A DNA stretch of 64,000 nt from Calditrichota bacterium (GCA_013150955.1 JAADJD010000020.1:124001-188000); one strand, 5' to 3'. Shown: positions 1 through 8,974, numbered from the stretch's first letter. Program-made: numbers and translations. The notes: generated by a model from the sequence alone, not told the origin.

Positions 1-2
1 TC

Positions 3-1361
3 TGGTGCGTTCAGTTGACCACCGGGGAGGTCTTCCCGTTAACCCGGTTCCCGGGACCAGAGTATCAGCCCCGGTTTTCTCCCGATGGACGATGGATTTT
101 TTACATCAATCAGACCACACCGGATATTGAGTTTGCCGAATGGGACCTGGCGCGCATTCCGTTTCGTCCCCGACAGACGGTACAGAAAGCGGATACTTTA
201 ACCCATGATCTGGATCGTTCCGTCCAGACGTTTGAATTTGATGCCCGGGGGCGGTTGTATATTCAGGTAGCGGAGGGCACGGAGACCCATCTGTACCGGT
301 TTGACTGGAACAAACAGAAAAAACGCTATTCCAGAATCACCCCGGTTCCGGGGGCTTTTACAAACTTTTTTGACCTGCGATTTACGGACACCGGTCAGGC
401 ATTTTGTCTGGCAGAGGGCCCGTATCGGCTGCCGGAAATTATTCAATTGCGTTCGCGTCGGGTAGTGCCAGTTACCCGGTTTTCGGATCGGTTAAAAGAA
501 TTTACGCTGGGACAGCAGCGGGTTTATCGGTACACCAGCGTGGATGGGGTACTGATCGAAGCCCTGGTTATTTTCCCGGTGAATTACCAGCCGGATCGGC
601 AATATCCGTTGATTTTAACCATTCACGGTGGACCGTATGGACGATTCCGTCACACCTTCCGCCAGGCCTATTTTCATCAGGTGTACGCAAATAACGGTTT
701 TCTATTGCTGGCCCCTAATCCCCGCGGTAGTTCGGGATACGACGATGCGTTCGGCAAGGCCATCTGGTATCGTGCAGGCGGTCACATGGGCGGAGTGGAT
801 TACCAGGACATTATGGCCGGCGTGGATGCGGTGATTGCCGAGGGTTGGGTGGATTCTACACGCATGGGGGTGATTGGAGGAAGCTATGGCGGTTACATGA
901 CCAACTGGATTATTGCCCATACCCATCGATTTGCCGCGGCCGTTTCTCTGTTTGGCATTTTTAGTCTGTTTACGGACTGGAGCAATTCCTGGCAACCCAG
1001 CTGGGAAAAGATGTATCTGGGCATCTATTACTGGGAGCAGCCCATCAGTCCGGAGCATCCGTATGTAAAATATTCGCCGGCATTTTATGTACAGAACATC
1101 CAGACGCCAGTGTTGATTATGCACGGTGAAAAAGATCGCTACACCAATCTGGCCAATTCGCAGGAGATGTACCAGGCATTAAAAACCCTGCAGCGACCGG
1201 TGAAGTTTGTAGTCTATCCGCGGGAGGGGCATGGTCTGGGACGAGAACCCAATCATCGCCGGGATGTTTTCCACCGCGCCCTGAAGTGGTTTCAAACGTA
1301 TTTAAAACCGGATGTTCCCGCGAGCCGTTCCGGAAGCCATTCACCCTGGCAACAGGAATAG
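3..1361 (+). CDS. S9 family prolyl oligopeptidase-type serine peptidase, C-terminal part
   Basis: The gene is cut by the left edge of the window: the reading frame is open back to base 3 with no convincing start, so the N-terminus is missing. The first part (to about residue 150, counted from base 15) holds the end of a WD40/PD40-like beta-propeller (motif FSPDG). The rest is an alpha/beta-hydrolase domain with HGGPYG (oxyanion region), the nucleophile elbow GGSYGG (Ser290), an Asp in HGEKD (Asp374) and a His in EGHG (His406). The triad order Ser–Asp–His is that of family S9 (acylaminoacyl peptidase/dipeptidyl peptidase IV-like). The family cleaves short peptides, usually in the periplasm when exported; the signal sequence cannot be seen here. 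A second, complete S9 peptidase lies at 54635–56644. Confidence 0.93.
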   Translation, partial: WCVQLTTGEVFPLTRFPGPEYQPRFSPDGRWIFYINQTTPDIEFAEWDLARIPFRPRQTVQKADTLTHDLDRSVQTFEFDARGRLYIQVAEGTETHLYRFDWNKQKKRYSRITPVPGAFTNFFDLRFTDTGQAFCLAEGPYRLPEIIQLRSRRVVPVTRFSDRLKEFTLGQQRVYRYTSVDGVLIEALVIFPVNYQPDRQYPLILTIHGGPYGRFRHTFRQAYFHQVYANNGFLLLAPNPRGSSGYDDAFGKAIWYRAGGHMGGVDYQDIMAGVDAVIAEGWVDSTRMGVIGGSYGGYMTNWIIAHTHRFAAAVSLFGIFSLFTDWSNSWQPSWEKMYLGIYYWEQPISPEHPYVKYSPAFYVQNIQTPVLIMHGEKDRYTNLANSQEMYQALKTLQRPVKFVVYPREGHGLGREPNHRRDVFHRALKWFQTYLKPDVPASRSGSHSPWQQE

Positions 1362-1586
1362 CGGGTGACAGTTAAACGCCTTTTTGAAAAGGAATGGGGG
1401 ACGGGGTACCGATTCGGGAATGCGGTGCTGTAGGGTAAGTGAATTTTCCAGTGCAGGCGGTGGCAGATAAGCATGGGGGAAACAAAAAATCGCTTGGGTT
1501 TCCGGAAGAAATCGTCAATATTCCAGACGCGAACAACTGTTGATTCAAGATAATCAAATAGGGTGAATAAAAACGAAGGAGAAGGA

Positions 1587-2402
1587 ATGGGAAGCCATCA
1601 ATCAGATCGGGCAAAATATGCATTGATTCTGGGAAGCAGCAGCGGGTTTGGAGCTGCCACGGCCATCCGTCTGGCGCAGGACGGATTTCATATTTTTGGG
1701 GTGCATCTGGATCGTAAGGCCACCATGCCGCAGGTGGAGGCGGTCATCGAAAAGATTAAGAGCCATGGTGTGCAGGCGGTTTTCTTTAATGTCAATGCGG
1801 CGGATGATGAAAAGCGGAAAATGGTGGTAAATGAAATTAAAAATCAGCTCCCGCAAGGGGCATATATCGACGTCATGCTTCATAGCCTGGCCTTTGGGGC
1901 GTTGAAGCCGTTTATTGCCGACGAGCCTTCGCAGGCAATTAATAAAGCCAGCATGGTGATGACCATGGATGTGATGGCCCATTCGCTGGTGTACTGGACG
2001 CAGGAGTTGTACTGGGCCGGATTATTGGGGCAGGGCAGCCGAATTTTTGCCATGACCAGCAGCGGTAGCAAGGTGGTATTTCCACACTATGGGGCCGTAT
2101 CGGCCGCAAAAGCCGCGCTGGAAAATCATGTAAAGCAGCTGGGAATGGAGCTGGGGCATCTGGGAGTCACGGTGAATGCCATCATGGCGGGTGTAACCGA
2201 TACCCCGGCATTGCGGAAAATTCCCGGTCATGAGAAGATGATTGAAATGGCCAAACAGCGGAACGCCGGTGGGCGATTGACCACGCCCGAGGATGTGGCC
2301 AATGTGATTTCCCTGCTGGCACGCCCGGAAGCCCAGTGGATCAACGGTGGCGTGATTCCGGTGGATGGCGGTGAGCTGGTAATGGACAAAGGGGAGGTAT
2401 GA
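1587..2402 (+). CDS. Enoyl-[acyl-carrier-protein] reductase-like SDR oxidoreductase
   Basis: This 271-residue short-chain dehydrogenase has an N-terminal Rossmann motif (GSSSGFG, residues 16–22), HSLAFG in the position of the FabI HS-AFA motif, and Tyr168 followed six residues later by Lys175. The Y-x6-K spacing is that of enoyl-ACP reductases (FabI/FabL), not the Y-x3-K of classical SDRs. The likely role is the last NAD(P)H-dependent reduction of fatty-acid elongation in the cytosol. I chose the ATG at 1587 because GAAGGAG stands five bases upstream; an in-frame GTG at 1563 has no such site. The stop overlaps the next start (ATGA), so the two genes are probably translationally coupled. Cofactor preference and FabI versus FabL membership cannot be settled by eye. 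Confidence 0.85.
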   Translation: MGSHQSDRAKYALILGSSSGFGAATAIRLAQDGFHIFGVHLDRKATMPQVEAVIEKIKSHGVQAVFFNVNAADDEKRKMVVNEIKNQLPQGAYIDVMLHSLAFGALKPFIADEPSQAINKASMVMTMDVMAHSLVYWTQELYWAGLLGQGSRIFAMTSSGSKVVFPHYGAVSAAKAALENHVKQLGMELGHLGVTVNAIMAGVTDTPALRKIPGHEKMIEMAKQRNAGGRLTTPEDVANVISLLARPEAQWINGGVIPVDGGELVMDKGEV

Positions 2403-2965
2403 AATCCCAACCCCGAAAAATCCGGGTGCTCATCGATCTGGATGGCGTGGTACGGGACTTCATCGGTGGACTGACCCGCATTTACCAACGGGAATATCCG
2501 GATCATGAAATTAAAACGATAAATTCCCGGGCACTGGAGACCTTTTTCCCCATCGGGGAGCGGATTTACGATTTTATCGATCGACAATTTCTGGATGAGA
2601 TTCTCATCGATTCGCCGCCATATCCCGGGGCCATCGAGGCCATGCGGCGCTGGGAAGATCGGTTCGAAAACGTAATTGTAACCGCGCAACCCCGGCGGTG
2701 GCGCTATCCCACGTTCATCTGGCTGGGCAAGTTTAAAGTGCCCACAAACGAAGTGCACATTTGCTACCGGAAGGAGGAAGTCGACGGAGTGGCGCTGCTG
2801 GACGATTTTGTGGATAACCTGGAAGCCTTTCAGGCCACCGGGCGGCTGGCCGTTTGCATGGATCAGCCCTGGAATCAGCACTGGCCGGGGCCAAGAGTCC
2901 GATCATTAAACGAATTTTACGAACTGGTGCTGGATGCAATCGCAGCCGATTCTAACGCATTTTGA
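2399..2965 (+). CDS. HAD-superfamily 5'(3')-deoxyribonucleotidase-like phosphatase
   Basis: The 188-residue protein begins with the HAD motif I DLDGV (nucleophile Asp13, acid/base Asp15). It has a Thr/Ala-containing motif II region (VTAQP), a downstream basic segment (RKEE) and the acidic motif IV LLDDFVDN, where two Asp residues would bind Mg2+. Length and motif layout fit the small cytosolic 5'(3')-nucleotidase (NT5C-like) group, which removes phosphate from (deoxy)nucleoside monophosphates. The start overlaps the SDR stop by four bases. The substrate is inferred from family resemblance only; other small HAD phosphatases would look similar. Confidence 0.7.
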   Translation: MKSQPRKIRVLIDLDGVVRDFIGGLTRIYQREYPDHEIKTINSRALETFFPIGERIYDFIDRQFLDEILIDSPPYPGAIEAMRRWEDRFENVIVTAQPRRWRYPTFIWLGKFKVPTNEVHICYRKEEVDGVALLDDFVDNLEAFQATGRLAVCMDQPWNQHWPGPRVRSLNEFYELVLDAIAADSNAF

Positions 2966-3207
2966 GTTTGCATCCAGAAAGATGGAGTGGGTAACGAATG
3001 TTTCCGTAAGCAACATGAACGCGTGCAGGATTTGCCACTATTCTCATTCTAAACCCACGGGAAGATCTCATGATAATTTAGACTTCGAGACTCGAAATAA
3101 ATGAATTTGTTTTTGAAATGCGCGTTTGCGTGTGTAAGCTGAGATGACACAGCGGGCATTGCAGAAAAATCTGGATAAATTTAAATTTCGGAAAAGAGGA
3201 GGTGAGT

Positions 3208-3330
3208 ATGGGGAAACGTTATAACCCTCGGGAAAAACGAAAACGTCGAAAACGCTATATTAAACGACAGCGGAAAAAATTGCGGGAATTGCTCCGCAGC
3301 AAACAATCCTCCGAGAATTCTCAGCAATAA
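3208..3330 (+). CDS. Small highly basic protein (40 aa), possibly ribosome-associated
   Basis: A very strong ribosome-binding site (AGAGGAGGTGAG, 3195–3206) sits directly before an ATG that opens a 40-codon frame ending in TAA. Eighteen of the 40 residues are Lys or Arg, concentrated in residues 3–32 (it starts MGKRYNPREKRKRRKRY), followed by a polar Ser/Gln/Asn tail. The composition resembles small rRNA-binding proteins (bTHX or the AURKAIP1/COX24-type basic peptides of related phyla), but I cannot assign it to either. A weak promoter match (TTGAAA, 16 bp, TAAGCT; 3113–3140) lies 68 bp upstream. It stands alone, with a potential structured RNA just downstream. The translation signal is convincing; the function is not known. 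Confidence 0.62.
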   Translation: MGKRYNPREKRKRRKRYIKRQRKKLRELLRSKQSSENSQQ

Positions 3331-3345
3331 TACGGCTTTCTTTCC

Positions 3346-3391
3346 GGGGTGTGGGATCTGAGGCCTGCACCCCATTTTTACACTCAGATCC
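3346..3391 (+). ncRNA. Possible H-type pseudoknot or alternative hairpins after the small basic ORF
   Basis: Two perfect complementary pairs are interleaved here. GGGGTG (3346–3351) can pair with CACCCC (3368–3373), and GGATCTGAG (3354–3362) can pair with CTCAGATCC (3383–3391). The order arm1–arm2–arm1'–arm2' is that of an H-type pseudoknot, or of two mutually exclusive hairpins. It starts 16 bases after the stop of the 40-aa ORF. No U-run follows, so it is not a simple terminator. No covariation evidence is available. Confidence 0.35.
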
Positions 3392-3452
3392 ATGTTCGCC
3401 GGCGGATGCGCCGAATCCACACAGATAACAACACAGGCAAAGTGGCATCTTA

Positions 3453-3764
3453 AACCCAGATTATGCATTAGAACCACGAATTACACGAAATAACCCGGAT
3501 TATGCAATAGCCTACGAATTACACGAATTAAAACGAATAAAAATAATAAACCAAAATTATGCTTTTGACCACGAATTACACGAATGAACACAAATAAAAA
3601 CAATAAAATCCATTAGATTAGATCTGGATGAAGATTCGCTTCGAGGTTTATTCGTGATTTTATTGATATTTCTGGGTTTCATTCGCGGGATTCGCGGTTC
3701 AATGCATTATTGGGGATTATTCGAATTCATTCGTGTGATTCGTGGTTTCACCCATTGTTTGGGA
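3453..3764 (+). repeat. MITE-like repeat, copy 1 (nested cluster)
   Basis: This stretch contains three left ends of the dispersed element (near 3453, 3492 and 3549) followed by two right ends (near 3716 and 3762), the pattern left by an element inserting into earlier copies. The consensus left end is CCCAGATTATGCATTA followed by CCACGAATTACACGAAT; the right end is ATTCGTGTGATTCGTGG followed by TAATGCATTATTTGGG, i.e. an imperfect inverted repeat of about 40 bp. It fills most of the 571-bp gap before the thiolase gene; I see no gene in it. In 3765–3901 only the thiolase ribosome-binding site is recognisable. Confidence 0.85.
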
Positions 3765-3901
3765 TTATGATGAATCGAAATCAATCCCGCGTTTCGTTTC
3801 TGGTACCACGCTTCCTCAGCGTCTGTGAGAACTTACTTAGTCCTTTTAAGGGATTGCCTTCTTTATTATCTTGTCATTAATCGAAATACGGGAGAGTGCG
3901 T

Positions 3902-5188
3902 ATGAAACGGATTGCGATTGTTGAGGGATTGCGAACCCCTTATGCCAAGGCGTGGACAGTTTTCAACCACATCCCGGCGTATGATCTGGGGCGTATTGTG
4001 ACCCGGGAATTGCTGGAGCGCACTGAAATTGCGCCGGAAGAGATCGACGAGGTCATCTGGGGAAATATCGGCCAACCTGTGGAGGCGATTAATATTGCGC
4101 GCATCATTGCGCTGAAATCGGGCATTCCCAAGCACGTTCCCGCCTACACGGTACAGCGGAATTGCGGATCCGGGTTGCAGGCCATTGTTTCCGGGTATTA
4201 CGAGATCGTAAAGGGCGATGCCGAAATTGTACTGGCCGGTGGGGTGGAATCCATGAGCAACTTTCCCCTGCTGTATCCCAAAGCTTACTCGGACTGGTTG
4301 CTGCGGTTCAGTCGGGCCAAAACCCTGGGAGAAAAGCTGGCGCTGTTGCCTCAATTCCGGTTCAGTTTTTTGAAACCGATTAACAGTTTGCAGCTGGGAT
4401 TAACAGATTACATTTGCGGCCTGTTGATGGGGGAAACGGCGGAAATTCTGGCGCGGGATTACCACATCACCCGGGAAGAGATGGACAGCTTTGCGTTAAT
4501 GAGCCATCAGCGGGCAAGTCAGGCCACGAAACTGGGCATTTTTAAAGAAGAAATTGTTCCCGTACCTCTGCCACCCCGCTTTGATACCTTCCAGGAAGAA
4601 GACAACGGGATCCGCCACAACCAGTCCATGGAAGCGCTGGCAAAATTGAAACCCGTATTTGATCGAAAGTTTGGTTCGGTGACGGCGGGCAATTCGTCTC
4701 AGATTACCGATGGCGCTGCCGCCGTAATTTTAATGCCCGAGGAGAAGGCCCGGGCACTGGGACTGGAGCCACTGGGCTACATTCGGGAATTTGCCTTTGC
4801 CGGCGTGGATCCGGCATACATGGGCATTGCGCCCACCTATGCCATCGCCCGGGCACTAAAAAAGGCGGGGTTGAAATCCCGGGACATTCAACTGTGGGAA
4901 ATCAACGAGGCCTTTGCCGCCGTGGTGATTGCTAATGAACGCCTGTTTGCCGATGCCCGTTTTGTGGAAGAAACGTTCGGGGACAAAACGTTGCTGGAAC
5001 CGCTGGATCGGGAGCGATTGAATGTCAACGGGGGAGCCATTGCGCTGGGGCATCCCGTGGGTTCCTCTGCAGCACGGCTGGTGATTACCCTGTTGAAGGA
5101 GATGAAGCGTCGCGATCTGGAGTTGGGGGTTGCCTCCATGTGCATTGGTGGAGGCCAGGGTGGCGCCATCATCCTGGAACGCAAGTGA
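3902..5188 (+). CDS. fadA: Acetyl-CoA C-acyltransferase (3-ketoacyl-CoA thiolase)
   Basis: A 428-residue thiolase with all catalytic residues: the acylated Cys88 in NCGSG, His384 in ALGHPVG and Cys414 in MCIGGGQG. It catalyses thiolytic cleavage of 3-ketoacyl-CoA with CoA, the last step of the beta-oxidation spiral, in the cytosol. It is longer than a typical 390-residue FadA and closer to the FadI length class; the extra residues lie in the loop domain after residue 120. I chose the ATG at 3902, with GGGAG about six bases upstream, over the in-frame GTG at 3896, which would lie inside that site. It is followed after 127 bp by the hydratase/dehydrogenase fusion, the usual partner, so the two probably form one operon. 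Confidence 0.93.
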   Translation: MKRIAIVEGLRTPYAKAWTVFNHIPAYDLGRIVTRELLERTEIAPEEIDEVIWGNIGQPVEAINIARIIALKSGIPKHVPAYTVQRNCGSGLQAIVSGYYEIVKGDAEIVLAGGVESMSNFPLLYPKAYSDWLLRFSRAKTLGEKLALLPQFRFSFLKPINSLQLGLTDYICGLLMGETAEILARDYHITREEMDSFALMSHQRASQATKLGIFKEEIVPVPLPPRFDTFQEEDNGIRHNQSMEALAKLKPVFDRKFGSVTAGNSSQITDGAAAVILMPEEKARALGLEPLGYIREFAFAGVDPAYMGIAPTYAIARALKKAGLKSRDIQLWEINEAFAAVVIANERLFADARFVEETFGDKTLLEPLDRERLNVNGGAIALGHPVGSSAARLVITLLKEMKRRDLELGVASMCIGGGQGGAIILERK

Positions 5189-5315
5189 GGACGAACACTA
5201 TCGGTGATGCCAGGATGCACGAATTGAAAAGAGCACCACTCAGTGATTGAGATTCAAAGCGTGGGTGGAACAAATCTGCAGGTGATTGAAAACGAAGAGG
5301 ATAAGGAGTGCAGCC

Positions 5316-7496
5316 ATGGGTACCATTTTTCGCACCGAGTTCATTACCGACGGCATATTGAAAATTGTATTTGACCTTCCGGACAGCCGGGCAAACATTT
5401 TTAATCGCGCCGTTTTTGAGGAGCTGCCGGCGTTGATTGACGAGCTGGAAGTCAATCGCGATGTCCGCCTGGCGGTGCTGACCAGCGCCAAAGAAAACAT
5501 CTTCATCGCCGGCGCAGATGTGAATGAAATATTCAACATCACCACCGTTGACGATGCCTATGAAAAATCCCGACTGGGACAAAAACTGATTGATCGCTGG
5601 GAAAACCTGCCCTTCCCAACGCTGGCAGTGGTGCATGGCGCCTGCATGGGCGGCGGAACGGAATTTATTCTGGGCTGTACCTATCGCATTGCCAGCGATC
5701 ACCAGAAGACCCGCATCGGGTTACCGGAGGTGAAGCTGGGGGTCATTCCCGGCTGGGGGGGCACGCAACGGCTTCCCCGTTTGATTGGTCTACAGAATGC
5801 GTTGAAGATGATTCTGACAGGCAATCCTGTGGATGCGCGCCGGGCCTACCGAAGTCATCTGGTGGACGAGGTGGTACCCCACAAGATTCTGGATGAGGCC
5901 ACGCTAAAGGTCGCCCAGAAAATTCTGGCGAATGGGGGAAAATCTTACCTTTCCCGGCGAAAAAAACGCTCCTTCATGGAAGTGGCGCTGGAAGCCACCG
6001 CTATCGGACGGAATCAAATTTTCAAGAAATCCCGGGAAATGGTGTTGAAGGAAACCCGTGGACATTATCCCGCTCCACTGGCGGCGCTGGATGCCGTGAA
6101 GTACGGTACCGAGCGCGATTTGCAACAGGGCCTGGAATACGAAGCGCGAAAATTTGCCGAAATGGCGGTCACGGATGTTTCCAAAAATCTCATCCGCATT
6201 TTCTTTTTCACCGAAGAGATCAAGAAGGAAAATGGGGTGGATAATCCCAAAGTAAAGCCCCGACCGATTCACAAGATTGGTATTCTGGGAGCAGGCGTCA
6301 TGGGGGGTGGTATTGCTCAGCTGGCGGCGTATCGGGATCATCCGGTGCGGCTGAAGGATATTGATGAGAAGCCCCTGGCCATGGCCATGGCGCACGCAAA
6401 GGAATTGTTCGATCAGTTAGTCAAGCGCCGCCGATTGAACCAGCGAGAGGCGGACATCAAAATGGGGCTGATCAGTACCACGCTGGACTACAGTGGATTT
6501 AAGCATACCGATCTGGTGATCGAAGCGGTGGTGGAAGATGTGACCATTAAGAAGAAAGTATTCTCGGAGCTGATGGAGCATGTTTCCCCGGAAACCATCG
6601 TGGCCAGTAACACCTCGGCCATCCCGATTACCGAACTGGCTAAGGCGGTAAAACGCCCTGGACGCTTTGTTGGGATGCACTTTTTTAATCCCGTCCACCG
6701 AATGCCATTGATCGAGGTGATCCGCGGGAAAAAGACTACCGACGAAACCGTGGTTACCATCGTGGAGCTGTGCAAAAAGTGGGGCAAGACGCCCATTGTG
6801 GTGAACGATGGGCCGGGGTTTCTGGTGAATCGACTGTTGATGCCCTACATGGCCGAGGCCGTTGTTTTGCTGGAGGCCGGGGTTTCCATTCAAGATATCG
6901 ATCGCGCGATGCTGGATTTTGGCATGCCCATGGGGCCGTTCCGATTATACGATGAGGTGGGTATTGACGTGGCCTATAAGGCGGCGCGGGTAATGCAGGA
7001 GTATTTTGGCGATCGGTTGCCTGCCTCGGAAAGTATTGAAAAAATGGTGAAAGCAGGACGATTGGGAATCAAAAGCGGTAAGGGATTTTACCTGCCCAGG
7101 GAGAAAAAGGGGCAGCATCGCAAGGTTGATCCTTCGGTGTATGCGTTTCTGGGGATTCGGCCCGAAACCAAAATGGCTGCAGAGGATATTCAGAAGCGCC
7201 TGATTTATCTAATGCTCAACGAAGCTGCGCGGTGTCTGGATGAGCAGATTGCCCGCCAACCCCGCGATGTGGATGTGGGCCTGATTTTTGGAATTGGGTT
7301 TCCGCCATTCCGGGGCGGTCTACTGGTATATGTGGATCGGCTGGGAGTGGATTCGGTGGTTCGGGAAATGCAGGCGCTGGCGACTGAGGTTGGGGAGCGG
7401 TATACACCAGTGCCCCTGTTACAAAAAATTGCGGAATCGGGCAAGGGCTTTTACGATTATTTTGCAGATCAGAAAAACGAATCGAAAAAAGCATGA
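5316..7496 (+). CDS. fadB: Fused enoyl-CoA hydratase / 3-hydroxyacyl-CoA dehydrogenase (FadB/FadJ type)
   Basis: A 726-residue bifunctional enzyme. The N-terminal crotonase domain (about 1–190) has the oxyanion-hole motif GACMGGG and two Glu residues (Glu116, Glu138) that match the catalytic pair of E. coli FadB (Glu119, Glu139). The NAD-binding domain starts near residue 320 with GAGVMGGGIA. His455 in GMHFFNP matches the dehydrogenase catalytic His. A C-terminal 3HCDH domain (about 500–700) follows and includes the dimerisation repeat. It hydrates trans-2-enoyl-CoA and oxidises the 3-hydroxyacyl-CoA with NAD+. The ATG at 5316 has AAGGAG seven bases upstream; an in-frame start at 5286 has none. 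It works with the thiolase just upstream. Confidence 0.95.
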   Translation: MGTIFRTEFITDGILKIVFDLPDSRANIFNRAVFEELPALIDELEVNRDVRLAVLTSAKENIFIAGADVNEIFNITTVDDAYEKSRLGQKLIDRWENLPFPTLAVVHGACMGGGTEFILGCTYRIASDHQKTRIGLPEVKLGVIPGWGGTQRLPRLIGLQNALKMILTGNPVDARRAYRSHLVDEVVPHKILDEATLKVAQKILANGGKSYLSRRKKRSFMEVALEATAIGRNQIFKKSREMVLKETRGHYPAPLAALDAVKYGTERDLQQGLEYEARKFAEMAVTDVSKNLIRIFFFTEEIKKENGVDNPKVKPRPIHKIGILGAGVMGGGIAQLAAYRDHPVRLKDIDEKPLAMAMAHAKELFDQLVKRRRLNQREADIKMGLISTTLDYSGFKHTDLVIEAVVEDVTIKKKVFSELMEHVSPETIVASNTSAIPITELAKAVKRPGRFVGMHFFNPVHRMPLIEVIRGKKTTDETVVTIVELCKKWGKTPIVVNDGPGFLVNRLLMPYMAEAVVLLEAGVSIQDIDRAMLDFGMPMGPFRLYDEVGIDVAYKAARVMQEYFGDRLPASESIEKMVKAGRLGIKSGKGFYLPREKKGQHRKVDPSVYAFLGIRPETKMAAEDIQKRLIYLMLNEAARCLDEQIARQPRDVDVGLIFGIGFPPFRGGLLVYVDRLGVDSVVREMQALATEVGERYTPVPLLQKIAESGKGFYDYFADQKNESKKA

Positions 7497-7608
7497 CCCT
7501 TTTCCTGAATCAAGAACGCGATGGGCACAGGTGGATCCGCAAAACGGTGTGATCCACGTTCAGGTGAGGTAATACCGATGAGAGGAACGGCAGGTAGGGA
7601 GGAAAACC

Positions 7609-8577
7609 GTGCCCGGACAGGGTTACAGGATGGCTGATGTGAAAGAAATCTGTGGTCGCCTCATCCGGGGAATTCTGTTACTGAGCGTTTTTTTGCAGGG
7701 TGTGATTATTGCCTCAGAACCCCGGAGCGCTTCCCGCTGGCAATTGATCAACACAATCGACGTTTCGGGGAGTCCGGGTGGGCCATTAAAGCAGGCAGTG
7801 GCGATCGATCTGGATTCGGAGGGCAATATTTACCTTGTGGATCGCGGGCGGCACCGGTTAATCAAACTTGATCCGGATGGAACGTTTATTCACGAGATTG
7901 GCGGTTTCGGTAGCCAGGTCGATCAGTTTGATGATCCCCGGGATGTGGATGCCCACACCACCCTCAACATTTTTGTGGCCGATTACAACAATCAGCGAGT
8001 GGTTCGACTGGATCGGTATTTAAACTATTTGAGCGAATTAACTCCACAGTGGGAATCCCCGTATGACTTTGATCAGGTGCTGAGTGTGGCCGTCACTTCC
8101 CAGTTCGATCTGTTTTTACTGGACGACATCACCAAAAAAATCATTAAATTCAATCGGTTTAGCGAACCGATTCAGGTATTTGGTGGACTGGATGATCCCT
8201 ACGGACAGTTATTGGAACCGGTGCAGTTAACCGTTGACGATGTGAATCATGTGTTTGTAACCGATCCGGGACAACAGGCGGTTCTGGTTTTCGATTATCT
8301 GGGAAATTACCTGCAGACGCTCACCGTTCCGGAGTTGCAGCAACCCACCGGTCTGGCCTGGGGATGGGACAACCAGTTGTACGTGGTGGATGCCGATGGG
8401 AATGAGATCTTTGTGTTTAACAATCAATTGAAATTTCAGGAAATACTTCGTTTTCCGGAAATATCTGAGACCATTGCCGATGTTGCTGTGCGCTTTTTCC
8501 AGAGTGACCGCCGACGCATGATGTATCTGCTAACCCCAACCCGGTGCTGGGTATTTCAGGAGCGTTTGAGGGAGTAA
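7609..8577 (+). CDS. Exported NHL-repeat six-bladed beta-propeller protein
   Basis: This 322-residue protein begins at a GTG preceded by AGGGAGGA (7596–7602). An in-frame ATG at 7630 lacks a good site but is possible. A hydrophobic segment at residues 17–36 looks like a signal peptide. The rest is built from NHL-type blades: repeated 'D.EGNIYLVDRGRHRL.K.D' and 'IFVADYNNQRVVRLD'-like units, and again near residues 205–270. NHL propellers are usually binding scaffolds; no catalytic motif is seen. A 112-bp gap separates it from the fad genes, so co-transcription is possible. Ligand and role are unknown. Confidence 0.75.
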   Translation: MPGQGYRMADVKEICGRLIRGILLLSVFLQGVIIASEPRSASRWQLINTIDVSGSPGGPLKQAVAIDLDSEGNIYLVDRGRHRLIKLDPDGTFIHEIGGFGSQVDQFDDPRDVDAHTTLNIFVADYNNQRVVRLDRYLNYLSELTPQWESPYDFDQVLSVAVTSQFDLFLLDDITKKIIKFNRFSEPIQVFGGLDDPYGQLLEPVQLTVDDVNHVFVTDPGQQAVLVFDYLGNYLQTLTVPELQQPTGLAWGWDNQLYVVDADGNEIFVFNNQLKFQEILRFPEISETIADVAVRFFQSDRRRMMYLLTPTRCWVFQERLRE

Positions 8578-8663
8578 AGATACTCTGAAGGGGCGGGTAC
8601 GTCCAGTGAAATTCCACCGCTGCTGAGCAAATCAGACACACCAATACATCTGACTAAATTAAA

Positions 8664-8827
8664 CCCAGATTATGCCTTTGCCTACGAATGAAACGAATTA
8701 AAACGAATAAAAATAATAAAATCCATTTGATGATATATGGATAAAAATGTGTTTTGTGGTTTATTCGCGATTTTGTAGATATTTTTGGTTTCATTCGTGT
8801 GATTCGCGGTTCAATGCATTATTTGGG
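8664..8827 (+). repeat. MITE-like repeat, copy 2 (best-preserved ends and target duplication)
   Basis: A single, un-nested 164-bp copy running from CCCAGATTATG to ATTATTTGGG. It is flanked on both sides by the same 5 bp, TTAAA (8659–8663 and 8828–8832). This is a direct, not inverted, repeat: extending the inverted ends would require TTTAA on the right. It is therefore the best evidence that the element moves by transposition. It occupies most of the gap 8578–8974; no gene is seen there. Confidence 0.88.
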
Positions 8828-8885
8828 TTAAAAAATCCAGCGAAAGCCCGGAGTTCCTTCTGACGGTAAAATGCCCAATTAAAAC

Positions 8886-8913
8886 TTGACATTTATTTTA
8901 ACTGCAGTAAATT
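8886..8913 (+). promoter_or_regulatory. Sigma70-like promoter of the surface-protein operon
   Basis: TTGACA (8886–8891), a 16-bp spacer, then TAAATT (8908–8913), in an AT-rich stretch. The predicted start of transcription is near 8920, about 55 bases before the ATG at 8975. The same -10 sequence recurs at three other places in the window. Confidence 0.55.
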
Positions 8914-8974
8914 ATTAAAAACTAAATAATTCGGAGGTAATTCATCCCAAAATTAAAACAGGAGAGGTGAGGTT

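Noticed and set aside
1362-1586. Short GTG-started frame of 22 codons after the first S9 gene
   Set aside because: It has no ribosome-binding site and no conserved-looking content.
2228-2881. A 217-codon open frame on the minus strand
   Set aside because: It lies opposite the SDR and HAD genes, which have clear family motifs and start sites; the antisense frame has no such signals.
3480-3600. Short repeated GAATTACACGAAT units looking like a CRISPR or tandem array
   Set aside because: Spacing is irregular, there are no unique spacers, and the units are the arms of a dispersed inverted-repeat element.
7531-7557. GTGGATC … GATCCAC hairpin between fadB and the NHL gene as terminator
   Set aside because: The 13-nt loop is large, the stem has only 7 pairs and no T-run follows.
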